Of a stretch of 47,905 bases of DNA, positions 6,907 through 17,000 are shown piece after piece. The DNA lies in contig CAJLFQ010000009.1 of NCBI GenBank assembly GCA_905205975.1, positions 1 to 47,905 of the forward strand, written 5' to 3'. The stretch comes from an uncultured Eubacteriales bacterium. GTDB lineage: Bacteria; Bacillota; Clostridia; Oscillospirales; QAMX01. Made by a program: the position numbers and the translations under genes. Under the pieces are notes generated by a model that was not told the origin of the DNA, did not search any database, and worked only from the letters and a program-made list of their open reading frames with translations. Position 1 is the stretch's first letter; each line of letters opens with the position of its first letter.

Positions 6907-8604
6907 ATGAAAAACGACATGTATGCAATCATGAAAAACGGCTTTCTCGACATCACGATCGGCAGCTGGCTGCACCGTGTTTCCGAATTTTATCCGGATC
7001 AGGACGCGCTCGTCAACGTTGACCGCGGTGTCCGACTGAGCTGGAAGCAGCTGGATCGCCGTGCCGTCGAAGTCGCCAAAGGGCTCCATGCCATGGGCAT
7101 TCGCCGCGGCGACAAAGTCGCCATCTGGGCAACCAACTATCCGGAATGGCTCTACCTGCTCTTCGGCTGTTCCAAGATCGGCGCCATCCTCGTCACCGTC
7201 AACACCAACTATAAGATTTTTGAGCTGGAATACCTGCTCCGCCAATCGGACACCAAGGCGCTCTTCTACATCCACGGCGTCAAAGGGTCTGACTATACGC
7301 CGATTGTCAAGCCGCTGCTGCCGGAAATCGATGCGGCAGGCACGTCGGTCGGGCTCCATTCGGACAAGCTCCCCTTCCTGGAAGACGTCGTCTACATCCC
7401 GTATGATGCAAACGATCCGGCGCCGGAACATCTCTTCACATGGCAGAACATGATTGACGGCGGCGCCGCGATCGAGGACAGCGTCATTGAAGCGATCAGC
7501 GCACAGCTTTCGCCGCATGACGTCATCAATATGCAGTATACCTCCGGAACCACCGGTTTCCCGAAAGGCGTCATGCTGACGCACTACAACATTCTCAACA
7601 ACGGCTATTATATCGGCGAAAATATGCGATTCTCCCCGAAGGACCGGCTCTGCATTACCGTGCCGCTCTTCCACTGTTTCGGGCTCGTTCTGGCGACGAT
7701 GGCCAGCCTGACCCATGCGACAACCATGGTGCTGGTCGATTATTTCAGCCCGACGAAGGTGCTGACCTCCATCGAAAAAGAGCACTGCACGGCTGTCCAC
7801 GGCGTGCCGACCATGTATATCTTCATGCTTGACCACCCGGACTTCGACAAGTTCAACCTTTCCAGCCTCCGCACAGGCATCATGGCCGGTTCACCCTGCC
7901 CGATCAACGTCATGCGTCAGGTTGTGGATCGGATGGGCATGAAGGAAATTACCATCACCTACGGTCAGACGGAAGCCTCCCCCGCCACCACGATGACAAA
8001 CACCGACGATCCGCTGGAGCTGCGCGTTTCCACCGTCGGCCGGAGCATGCCCTTCGTCGAAACGAAAATCGTTGACCCTGAGACGGGCGAAACCCTGCCG
8101 GACGGACAGACGGGTGAATTTTGCAGCCGAGGCTACAACACCATGCGCGGGTACTATAAAATGGAAGAGGCGACCAAGGCGGCCATCGACGCCGACGGCT
8201 GGCTCCACTCCGGCGACCTGGCTGTCCGCGATCCGAACGGCTATTACCGCATCACCGGGCGCATCAAAGACATGATCATCCGCGGCGGTGAAAACATCTA
8301 TCCGCGCGAAATTGAAGAGCTGATCTACACGCACCCGGCGGTGCAGGATGTGCAGGTCGTCGGCGTTCCGTCGAAGAAATTCGGCGAAGAGGTCATGGCA
8401 TTTGTCATTCTGAAACAGGATCAGACGGCGACTGAAGACGAGATCAAGGAGTTCGTCCGTCAGAATATGTCCCGCCACAAGATTCCGTCGTATATTCGCT
8501 TCATCGACGCGTTCCCGATGAACGCCGCCGGAAAGATTTTGAAGTATAAGCTCCGCTCCATGGCGGATGAAATGGTCAACGGCGCCGAAAAGCCGAACAC
8601 CTGA
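6907..8604 (+). CDS. AMP-dependent acyl-CoA synthetase (fatty-acid or branched-chain-acid CoA ligase)
   Basis: A 565-residue ANL-superfamily enzyme that adenylates a carboxylic acid and joins it to CoA. Motifs in order: YTSGTTGFPKGVMLTH near residue 211 (P-loop), TYGQTEASPAT (adenylate binding), YYRITGRIKDMIIRGGEN (hinge and core motif), and MNAAGKILK at the C-terminus with the catalytic lysine. It resembles medium/long-chain acyl-CoA ligases, but chain length cannot be told. The frame is open further upstream into the T-box terminator; the start used is the ATG after GCGGGGAAACAA, which clears the leader. The T-box suggests a role tied to leucine, for example isovalerate activation. Confidence 0.93.
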   Translation: MKNDMYAIMKNGFLDITIGSWLHRVSEFYPDQDALVNVDRGVRLSWKQLDRRAVEVAKGLHAMGIRRGDKVAIWATNYPEWLYLLFGCSKIGAILVTVNTNYKIFELEYLLRQSDTKALFYIHGVKGSDYTPIVKPLLPEIDAAGTSVGLHSDKLPFLEDVVYIPYDANDPAPEHLFTWQNMIDGGAAIEDSVIEAISAQLSPHDVINMQYTSGTTGFPKGVMLTHYNILNNGYYIGENMRFSPKDRLCITVPLFHCFGLVLATMASLTHATTMVLVDYFSPTKVLTSIEKEHCTAVHGVPTMYIFMLDHPDFDKFNLSSLRTGIMAGSPCPINVMRQVVDRMGMKEITITYGQTEASPATTMTNTDDPLELRVSTVGRSMPFVETKIVDPETGETLPDGQTGEFCSRGYNTMRGYYKMEEATKAAIDADGWLHSGDLAVRDPNGYYRITGRIKDMIIRGGENIYPREIEELIYTHPAVQDVQVVGVPSKKFGEEVMAFVILKQDQTATEDEIKEFVRQNMSRHKIPSYIRFIDAFPMNAAGKILKYKLRSMADEMVNGAEKPNT

Positions 8605-8667
8605 GCGCATTCCAGCCGCTGCGTTCCAACCAGTGCATTCCAATCTGACAATCCATTCAAACACTAC

Positions 8668-8682
8668 AAAAAGGCATCCGCC
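8668..8682. terminator. left arm of a split bidirectional terminator
   Basis: AAAAA followed by GGCATCCGCC. The exact complement GGCGGATGCC followed by TTTT lies at 23377-23390 across the mobile element. Joined, they make a 10-bp stem with an 8-nt loop (CAGAAAGT) and flanking A/T runs, a terminator shared by the acyl-CoA synthetase gene and the convergent ribosomal operon before insertion. Confidence 0.8.
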
Positions 8683-8709
8683 CAGAAAGGCCGGTGTTCG
8701 TAAAACAGT
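8683..8709. repeat. attL junction and left terminal inverted repeat
   Basis: Host loop bases CAG, the shared core AAAG (8686-8689), then GCCGGTGTTCGTAAAACAGT, which is the inverted counterpart of the right terminus at 23350-23371 with one single-base length difference and one mismatch. Confidence 0.75.
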
Positions 8710-8761
8710 GTTAGCCAAATAACGCGAAATGAGCATCTGTCAGACGGGATTGGTCAACGAA

Positions 8762-8808
8762 AAAACACGCCATATTCAGCTTCAAAGGCTGAGTATGGCG
8801 TGTTTTTC
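8762..8808. terminator. 20-bp bidirectional terminator near element left end
   Basis: A 20-bp hairpin with a single G-T pair (arms 8762-8781 and 8789-8808, loop TTCAAAG) that begins with a run of A and ends with a run of T, so it works on both strands. It ends 3 nt before the stop of the convergent minus-strand gene and also insulates the element from the acyl-CoA synthetase transcript. Confidence 0.92.
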
Positions 8809-8811
8809 TGC

Positions 8812-9453
8812 TTATTTGCGTTTCCGTTTTCCTTTTCCATGCGGCTGGTACGGTTTTGCCTTGCCGCGCTGGTTGGTTGAGCTTTTCATGTACTTGGATA
8901 GCTTCAAAACATCAATGATATTTACAAATTGCTCCTTGGTAATGGCGTCGTAATCAATACCGAATGTCGTAAGGAATATCCTTGCCTGTTTCTCGGCGTC
9001 GCTGCCCTCAAAGTTCATGGCATCCTGCAACTGGCTCTGAACTTCCTCAGCAATAGATGGCGTGTCTGCCGTTGTGGTATCGGTGCTGTGTTCCTCCCGA
9101 ATGTCACGGAGGATCGCTTTCAGATCATCGGCAAGCACATGACCGAAATAATCATCCTCCCGTACCTGGGCCAGCTCCAATGTCCGGGTGGAAAGATCAT
9201 CCTGTCCGGCCTGCTTCATCAGGGCCATCTTCCGCACGGCTTCCAGCATGGCGTTCATATCGTTGATCCGCATATCTGCGATCCGATCCACATAAATCTC
9301 CGCATCCAGCATCATACGCTGAAAATCTTTGTGGCACAGCATTTCCGACAGCAGTCGGTGATTAAACTTCCCCGTCCTTAATACTTCTATCGCACCATCA
9401 CTCAGATGCAGAGCGCCCAGCTCTGTGTCTGGGTGATTTTTCGTTTCTGTCAT
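8812..9453 (-). CDS. Hypothetical mobile-element protein with basic tail
   Basis: A 213-residue soluble protein I cannot assign to a named family. The N-terminal two thirds are rich in helix-forming residues (for example LLSEMLCHKDFQRMMLDAE and MNAMLEAVRKMALMKQ), then an acidic Thr-rich linker (STDTTTADTPS). A helical stretch (TKEQFVNIIDVLKLSKYMKS) and a strongly basic C-terminus (QPHGKGKRKRK) follow, which suggests nucleic-acid contact. The second of two close ATGs is preferred because AGGATGGGT precedes it. A short frame with a strong ribosome binding site overlaps its 5' end. No conserved catalytic motif is visible. Confidence 0.75.
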   Translation of the reverse strand: MTETKNHPDTELGALHLSDGAIEVLRTGKFNHRLLSEMLCHKDFQRMMLDAEIYVDRIADMRINDMNAMLEAVRKMALMKQAGQDDLSTRTLELAQVREDDYFGHVLADDLKAILRDIREEHSTDTTTADTPSIAEEVQSQLQDAMNFEGSDAEKQARIFLTTFGIDYDAITKEQFVNIIDVLKLSKYMKSSTNQRGKAKPYQPHGKGKRKRK

Positions 9454-9484
9454 ACCCATCCTGTATGGTCAATTTCACTTGCAC
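9398..9484 (-). CDS. Possible 28-codon leader ORF overlapping the next gene
   Basis: A GTG-initiated frame beginning with (M)QVKLTIQDGYDRNE and ending at TGA. It has the best ribosome binding site of the region (AAGAAGGAGG, 7 nt before GTG) and overlaps the first 56 nt of the 213-residue gene in another frame. That arrangement could couple translation of the downstream gene. Two in-frame GTGs lie nearby. Whether it is translated is unknown. Confidence 0.35.
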   Translation of the reverse strand: MQVKLTIQDGYDRNEKSPRHRAGRSASE

Positions 9485-10048
9485 AGGCACCCCTCCTTCT
9501 TTCTGCCTCTAAGCGTGGAAATCTACCCTGTTTTGCGCTCTTTTCCGACCTCTTGGATATACGGGAAAGAGCGCATTTTTTCGCTAAACTGTTCTTGTAA
9601 CAACACCTGAACCTTGAAAATCGAATGACCGTCCGAATGGGATATGTCCCCCGGCGAAGTGACGCATCTGGCGCACCAAAGGGGACGGGAACGCCGGGAG
9701 CGATCCTCCGGGCAGGAACGATATTCGGGAAAAGCGGCAAAAACCACAGCTATTTTCAAACCATGTGAGAACAGCGAAGAATCCACTGTTTTTGTGCCGC
9801 TATCCATATCAATCAGCGATGCACCGGACAGCGAACACAGTATGCCGTTCCGTATGAGCTTTCACCGAACCACAAAAAGGCAAGCGGAACAGCAAAAACG
9901 ATAGGTGTCCCTTGTGAACAGGGGTACACGGGCGGCAATTCCATCGGATGGCCGCCTATGATAAAACAACGCTCTGCGGGAATCTGGGCTTGCTTTCCGG
10001 TAAACTCATTATACCATAGAGCGAATATAAAAGAAAGGAATTACCAAT
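9485..10048. other. intergenic region of the element
   Basis: About 560 nt with no gene I can support. It holds a terminator-like hairpin (9535-9581), a GGCGGC/GCCGCC inverted repeat (about 9931-9956) and a purine-rich stretch. An 86-codon plus-strand frame at 9644-9904 lacks a convincing ribosome binding site or recognisable domain. Confidence 0.5.
9535..9581 (+). terminator. terminator-like hairpin on the plus strand
   Basis: GCGCTCTTTTCC pairs with GGGAAAGAGCGC (one G-T) around a 16-nt loop and is followed by A and six T. There is no known plus-strand gene immediately upstream, so it may end an antisense or readthrough transcript, or act in the leader of the minus-strand gene. Confidence 0.5.
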
Positions 10049-10285
10049 ATGCATAGAAGCAAAGAAGAAACTTGTCGCAATGAGATCAAATCCTACATCA
10101 CCCGGGAGGGCATGACCATGACGGAGGTGGTGGAGCTGCTAGCCGACGAATACGGCTGGAGCAGCAGCGTCCCCAATCTGCCCGGCAAGCTGCGGCGTGG
10201 GTCGCTCAGGTACACCGAAGCCGTGGAGTTGGCCGATGTGCTGGGCTACGATTTGGTTTGGCAGAAGCGCCGGGAGGTGAGGTAA
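10049..10285 (+). CDS. Small DUF6471-like, HTH-type element protein
   Basis: A 78-residue basic protein. EIKSYITREGMTMTEVVELL followed by PNLPGKLRRGSLRYTEAVEL and ADVLGYDLVWQKR looks like a small helix-turn-helix domain similar to phage/ICE DUF6471-type proteins; the family name is from memory and uncertain. The ATG follows AAAGGAATTACCAAT. It lies upstream of the tetR-SLH pair in the same direction, about 130 nt from that promoter, so it may be a separate unit. A DNA-binding regulatory role within the element is a guess from the fold pattern. Confidence 0.7.
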   Translation: MHRSKEETCRNEIKSYITREGMTMTEVVELLADEYGWSSSVPNLPGKLRRGSLRYTEAVELADVLGYDLVWQKRREVR

Positions 10286-10345
10286 TATCGCTGGAACGAC
10301 TGGCGGACTGCTGAAAAAAATATCGACAGATACCGCGCAAACCTG

Positions 10346-10374
10346 TTGATTTTTTCGGATGGATGTACTATACT
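10346..10374 (+). promoter_or_regulatory. sigma-A promoter for tetR and the SLH gene
   Basis: TTGATT (10346-10351), 17 nt, TATACT (10369-10374), about 40 nt upstream of the tetR start at 10414. Confidence 0.75.
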
Positions 10375-10378
10375 TTAT

Positions 10379-10397
10379 TTCAAGCGAACGCTTTGAA
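10379..10397 (+). promoter_or_regulatory. candidate TetR operator
   Basis: TTCAAGCGAACGCTTTGAA, an inverted repeat built on AAGCG-AA-CGCTT with nearly symmetric flanks. It lies immediately downstream of the -10 element, where a bound dimer would block transcription. Autoregulation by the adjacent TetR protein is inferred from position and symmetry. Confidence 0.5.
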
Positions 10398-10413
10398 TGA
10401 GGAGGGAAATTCG

Positions 10414-11021
10414 ATGGCGAATTACACGCAAGAGCAGTGGAACGCAAAAAAATCGAGCTTATGGAAACGTGCTTCAACGGTTTTGCCGATCTGGGTCTGC
10501 ACGGCACCGGGATTCGCACCCTGGCAAAGCACTGTGGGTATAACTCGACCATGATCTATACCTATTTTGAGGATCTGGACGACCTGATCGTCCAGTCCAC
10601 CGAATACTGCATGAGCAAGGTGGAGGATGAGTTTATGGCGAAAGCCCCCACAGACGTGGAGGACTTATGGCGGTTCATTGACGAGATCCCCTACTGGACG
10701 GCAAAAGAACACGGCAAGAAATACCGCCTGATGTATCAGGTGTACACCCACCCGAAATACAGGGAATACGGTCAGAAATTTTTCGAGGGTGTGGATCGGC
10801 GCTATACCGAATACGCAAAGCGCCTGGAGCCAAAGCTGGGCATCCCGTATCAAAAGCTGACGCCGCTTATTTTCATCCTGATCCGGGCTTGTGTCCATTA
10901 CGCACTGTTCGAGGACGAATTCTATCTGAAATCCCAGATCGCAGTGCTAAAAGAAACCCTGGAACTCTTTATTGCGAAATATAACCCGAAAGCAATTCCC
11001 AAAGGAGGACTGAACAAATGA
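10414..11021 (+). pseudogene. TetR/AcrR-family regulator with apparent -1 frameshift
   Basis: The strong ribosome binding site GAGGAGGG precedes ATG at 10414, which begins MANYTQEQWNAKK. Seven A at 10446-10452 follow, after which the family sequence continues in another frame as KKIELMETCFNGFADLGLHG, TIRTLAK-like IRTLAKHCG and YNSTMIYTYFEDLDDLI, a typical TetR helix-turn-helix. The C-terminal ligand domain runs to 11021, about 200 residues in total. Eight A would restore one frame. Without a shift, translation could only use a GTG at 10437 with no ribosome binding site. It may be a real inactivation, transcriptional slippage on the A-run, or a sequencing error. Its stop overlaps the SLH gene start (ATGA). 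Confidence 0.8.
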
Positions 11022-14000
11022 AAAAACGGATTTTGAGCCTGTTGCTTGTGGCCTGCATGCTGGTGGGCCTTCTGCCGACAACCGCTTTCGCGGTGGAGTC
11101 GGATGAGGCGGCCCAGCAGTTCGCTCTCTATATGTGCGAGCTTGGGCTTGTGGATGACAGCGGCCAGCTGATCCAGGACAACACCTTCACAGTGGAAGAC
11201 GGCACCAAGCTGGGCAGTCTGGACGCTCTGCTGGACTGGCTGGACGCGTGTGAGGAGGAGGATATGGACACCCTCATCACCGTGGACGCCACCGGAAAGA
11301 CCGTCACGGCGGATCTGCTCCTTCAGGCCATCTCGGTGGAGAGCCAGGTGGGTCTGCTGGCCAATACGCTGAGCCTGCTGGCCACCGACACCTCGACCAC
11401 CGTCGTTTCGCCCCACAGCCTGCATCTGGTTCAGAAGGCCAGCGCAGACGGGGATATCGTCACCTTCCGGGTGGGCGTTTCCGCATCGGAGAACGGCGAA
11501 TTTGTCGCCGCGCCCCATGATATCCAGATCCAGTCCGGTCTGTTTGTGAACCGCATCGATAGTGTCTATGACCAGGTTGCCGTCGATAGAACAAGAAGCA
11601 TCCCCGTCAACGGCTACATCACTGCCACTCTGTTCGAGGGCAACACCTACATCGAGTACAAGCTGGACCTGAACAAGCTGCGCAAATATTTCAACGGTGA
11701 GGATAATTTGACCACCCCCTGGGACACCTACGGGCACGTCTTGGGCGAAAACGGCCACTGGCTGGGGTATGAATCGGCCCTGTTCCAGAGCCGGGTGGTC
11801 TCCGGCGCGCCGGAGCAGTCCGTCCAGAGCTATTTCAAGTTTGCCCCCTTCTCCGGCATCTCGGAGGTGCTGACAAATGTGCAGGGAAACTACAAGGTTG
11901 CTGACACCGCCAACTCCGCGCCGGTGGTCTTCTCCTTCGAGGCGGGCAAAAATTACGACACGACTACGATCGGCAACAAGAGCTATTTCTCCTTTACTCC
12001 CACCAGCTTTAGGCTGACCGATGCCGATGGCGACGGATCCGTTAGTTATTCGCCGTACGACCGTGTTCAGGGCGCCTGGTATCTGGGCGCCGGCGACTCC
12101 GACCACAGCATCATCATCGAGGATGCCTATGCCCTCCTGAAGGTGGACAACGGCGATAACAAGGACTACTTTGCTTATGAAACGTATGTCGAAGACGACA
12201 ACCACGAGGAAGTGGTTCGAACCCCACGCAACTTTGACCTGTATCGGAATGATTCCGGCGATCTGACCAAGATCGCCGACGGAACCTCGCTGTATCAGTA
12301 TGACTATTATACAGCACCCAAAGCCAGCATGGCGGAAGATATCGCCGTCGCCGTCAGCGGCAAATGGTCTTACGACAGCAACGATAAAGATATGAAGGCC
12401 ATCTATGACGCCCTTATGAAGGAGGCGGATGTCACCGATTTCACAAAAAACACAGGCAGTCTGAACCAGCGCCGCATCGGTCTGTACTTTTCCGATCTGA
12501 AGATCTCCATCGGGCCCGACGATGATTCTCAAAATCTGTTCCCCATACTGGCCTTTGAGACCAACAGCCTGAAGACCCCCCTGACCTTTGCCACCGGCGG
12601 TAAGATCACCATCTCCGACACCACCGCCCCCACGGTCAAGAACGTTTACATTCAGTCCCGGGATACAGACTTCCGTCCCGGCGACGTGATCCCCATCCTG
12701 GTGGAATTCTCCGAGCCGGTGCAGGGCAACTATATCCTGTACAATGGTGCAACACAGGTCGCCAGCTCCTCCGTCAACATCGAGAATTATTACGGCACCG
12801 TAACGACTAATAACTTCATAACTTACTCCAATCTGTATGTGTTCTATTATACCGTGCAGCCCGGCGACACCGGCATCCGTGTATCGAAAGTAAGCGCCGG
12901 CCAGGGGAACAATAGCGCCATGGATACCTTTGGAAACTACTTTTCCAATGTGACCTTCGAGACGCCCTATACCCTTGGGGGTCATATCCGCAAAGCCTCT
13001 GTGAAGGACACCATCGCTTCCGTCTCCGCCACGGTGGATCAGGATGACCCCACCCAAATGACCGTGACGGTAAACCTGAAAAGCAACGACCTGACCGAAC
13101 AGCTTTGGGGCAACTGGAATCAGGCGAAAGAGGACAACGATACCCTCCCCTTCACCCTCTCTGTCATCCTCAACGGGGACGAGAGCACGAAGTACAGCAA
13201 CGCCACCCTCTCCGAGGACGGCTGGAGCGTGGTCTACACCATTGACCTGCCCGCTCTGGCCGAGGGCACCCAGGACTACACCGTGGAGCTGTACGTGGAA
13301 GAAAGCGACACCGGCACAAACGCGAAATACTACGGTGCCTACGCCACCTGCACCCAGAGGGCCATCGTGAAGGCTGACGAAAGCGCTTACACCATCAGCG
13401 CCAACCAATGGCCCTCCGGAACGGACAACGTGGTCTTCAAGCAGGATCAGACCTACCCCATCTTCTCCGCCAAGGCCGGCACCCAGGAGGACTACACCTA
13501 CAAGGGGACCGACCAATTCTATTGGAAATCCAGCGACGAGAGCGTGTTCACCGTCTCCTACCAGGGCACGGTAAACAACCTGCAAAACGCCCCCACCGTT
13601 ACCATTGCCCCCAAGAAGGAGGGCACCGCCACCCTGACCCTCTGGTCCCTAAACGGCGGCTCCGTTGGGGAGTCGCAGGCTTCCAACCCCATTCAGATCA
13701 CCGTGAAGGACGACAAGCGGCCCACCCTCCTGCTGCCCAGCAACGCCAACACCTTCTTCGCCCGGAAGGACACCGACCTGACCTTCTCCTTCACCTCCAA
13801 TCTGGGCACGGAGTATTCCGAAAACGACGAAACCCCCATCACCTGGAAGCTGTATGATCTGAGTACGAACACCGAACTTGAGTCGGGCACGCTTGCCCGC
13901 GACGAGACCGAAGTCACCATCCCCGGCGAGTATCTGACCACCATCTCCACGGGGGACACCCCCGGCTATCACGTGACCCTCACCTCCACGGCCAGCTACT

Positions 14001-17000
14001 ACGGTGTGACCAGAGATCTGAGCACCGATGCCTACATCGTGGTGCGCTCCCAGCCCGCCAAGGTCACGCTTCCCTGGACCAAAGCGCCCCTGCTCACCAG
14101 CGACGAGACGCTCGACATCACCTGGACGCTGGAAAACTGGGATACCACCAACCTCTCCTCCTGCGGCTTTGACTTCCGGGTGGAGAAAAACGGCGAGATC
14201 CTCGAGGATAGTCACATCACCGATGTGAAACAGGCCACCAGCGCCAGCTATACCCTCGTCCCCGACAAGCCCTCCGGCCTGAAGGACGAGTACGTCGTCA
14301 TGGTCAAGGCGAAAAATGCCTCTGACCCCACCTGGAGCACTGCCTCCGCCATCGTCACCGTCTACCGCAGCGGCGCGCTGGATCTGGTGGTGGGCGGCAA
14401 GAAGGTGGACGAGATCACCCTGAAAAACCAGGTCAAACAGACCACCACCTCCACCGACCCCACGATCACCAACTATGACGGAACGAAGTTTGACGGTCTG
14501 GATTCCGCACAGGCCATCGCCGCCCTGCGCGGACAGCTGAGCCTGATGGAAAGCATCAGCATCAACTCCGGGGACTACGACTGGAACTATGTCAACGATA
14601 TGTTCCAGTGGAGCACCACGGAGAGTGCCCAGAACGCCAACATCACCGACACCGCCAAAAAGCTTCAGGAAATCGTATCCATCAATTACCGTCAGGGCAG
14701 CTATTACGAGCCGCTGGAGAATTTCAGCTATCTCTACTACATCCCCAAGGCGCTGATGATGCTGTGCGGCCTGTCGGAGGGCTCCACCACCGTCACGGCC
14801 CAACACGCCAGCCTCCCCAGCCTGTCCTCCAGCGTGACGGTCAACGTGGAGATGCTGAAAAACAAGCTCTACCTCTTCCAGTTCACCCCCGCGGTACAGA
14901 CCACCGTCTCCTATGAGGACGGCAAGGGCAACACCCACACCGTCGTCAGCAATTCGGACGGCTCTCTGGCCCTGTACGAGCCCAACGGTATCGCCTCTGA
15001 CCTGCGCTGCGCCAGTGCCGTGGGCGACGAGATCTACCGGGGCACCGCCAGTATGCTGGGGGACACGTTCAACGTCAACCTGAAAAGCGGCGAGGGCAAC
15101 GGCGTCTATGACGAGCTGTACCCCCTGAACGCCGTGAAGCTGCAGCCCGCCGCTTCCATGGAGCTGACCATCTTCAGGCCCGACGGCGAGCCGCTTAAAA
15201 ACGCCAAGGTGACCCTGCGGGGCGGCGTGTACCGCAACCTGGATCAGGTGACGGACGCTTTCCAGCGGGACACCGCCTACTGCCCCAACGCCAAGTTCTC
15301 CACGACCAACGACGACACCGCCGACCTGAACGGCAGGGAGGACCAGGTCTTTACCACCGATGGCAACGGCGTTCTGCGGGTGTACATGGACAGCACCCAG
15401 TTCAAGCGGAATGCTTCGGACAGTGAGCCGGACCAGAGCGATCTCATCCGCTTCGTCTTTGAGCTGCGCTTTGCCAATGACGAATACCAGCCCGAGCTGG
15501 TGGAGTTCGACACCCGGATGACCCAGTCGGATGTGATCCGCTCCGGCGGCAATCTGCTGACGCTGACAGCGGCCAGCGGGGCCAAGCCGGTGATCGCCAC
15601 CCAGACGGTGGATTATTACACCGGCCGGGAGATCAATGTGCGACGCCACACCGGTGTGGTGGGCCCCAGCGCTGATTACACCACCGTGCGTCTGTCTACC
15701 CGGATGATGCTCTGGGGTATGGAGCAGGTATCCACCCAGGACACCGGGTATTCCTTCGATGTCCGCGCCCAGGAGACGGCGGTGAAGCTCTCCGGCCAGA
15801 CCCACACCAACGCCCGCACCGCCTCCTATCCCTTCTCCTCCATCCCTCTGCTGGAAAATGTCACCCTCATCAACACTGACAGCTTCGGGGACTTTAAGGC
15901 GACTACCCGCATCCCCATGGAACTGGTGCTCTACAACGGCAGAGGGGCCATGGAGCGCACCCTGACCCTGCCCTTCGGTCTCATTGACATGACGGCGGTG
16001 GAAAAGGTCTCCGAGTCCGAGTCTGTCATCGGCCTGATGACCCGGCTGACCGCTGCAGGGTCCAGCGTCTACCCCAAGCTCGACAACAAGGTCCTGGAGG
16101 TAGCCGACGACCTCATCGACGCCCTTAGTCTGTTGGAGGGGGTCGGAGCCAAGCTGGGACTGATCCGCACCGTCCTCATGCCCACGGAGGACCCCACCAT
16201 CTTCTCCGCCTACGTCTGGACGGGATACGACACCACCCTCATGTCCGACCTGCGCTATGACGAGCACGGCATCTATGTGGAACCGGCCCATGTGGTACAG
16301 GATCTGGAGCAGGTCTCCTTCGCCGGGTTCACCGTCGGCGACTTTAAGGCCATGTCCGACGGCACCTATTTCGAACGCCTGCAGGAGGACAACTCCGCCC
16401 TGATGTCCCAGCTGCTCGGCACGGGCAAAGTGATGCAGGGCTGGATGAGCGCCGAGATCTGCTATAACTTCGACGAGGGTCGGTGGGAGGTCCTCACCAC
16501 CGGTGGGGCGATGCGCTTCGGCAAGGAGATCGAAAAGGCCATCCAGAAACAGAGGTTCAAGCCCATTCTCTATAACTACGGCGTTGTCCTTCGCGGCGGC
16601 CTGGTGGTCACGCTGGAGACCGCCATCCGCTATGCCGAGGCACTGGGCAGCGGCCAGGGCACCAAGGAAATGGCCCAGGCCATCAACGACTATCTCACCT
16701 CCATCCGCGTCAACGCCTTCATCGAGCTTTACGGCGGCCTTGGCATTGACAAGTTCGGCATTGCTTTCACCGTTGGCGCTTACGGCGACGTGGAGCTGAA
16801 CACCGAAAGCCTCATTCTGCGCCGGGGTGATGAATCAGACAGCAGCTACGGCGATTTCGTCCAGCTGGACGGCAAGGTCGGCCTGCGGGAGAAGATCGGC
16901 GTCAGCTCCATGGTGTTGAAATTCGACCTCGTCTCCATCACCGTGGGCAACCAATGGAGGCTGCGTAACTGGGATGATATCACCACCTCCTGGGCCAACA

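Noticed and set aside
6691..7836. 381-codon minus-strand frame across the T-box and ligase N-terminus
   Set aside because: Antisense to a well-supported gene and riboswitch, with no start signal.
9644..9904. 86-codon plus-strand frame in the element's left intergenic region
   Set aside because: No convincing ribosome binding site or domain; composition is Ser/Arg-rich like random frames here. A real small gene is not excluded.
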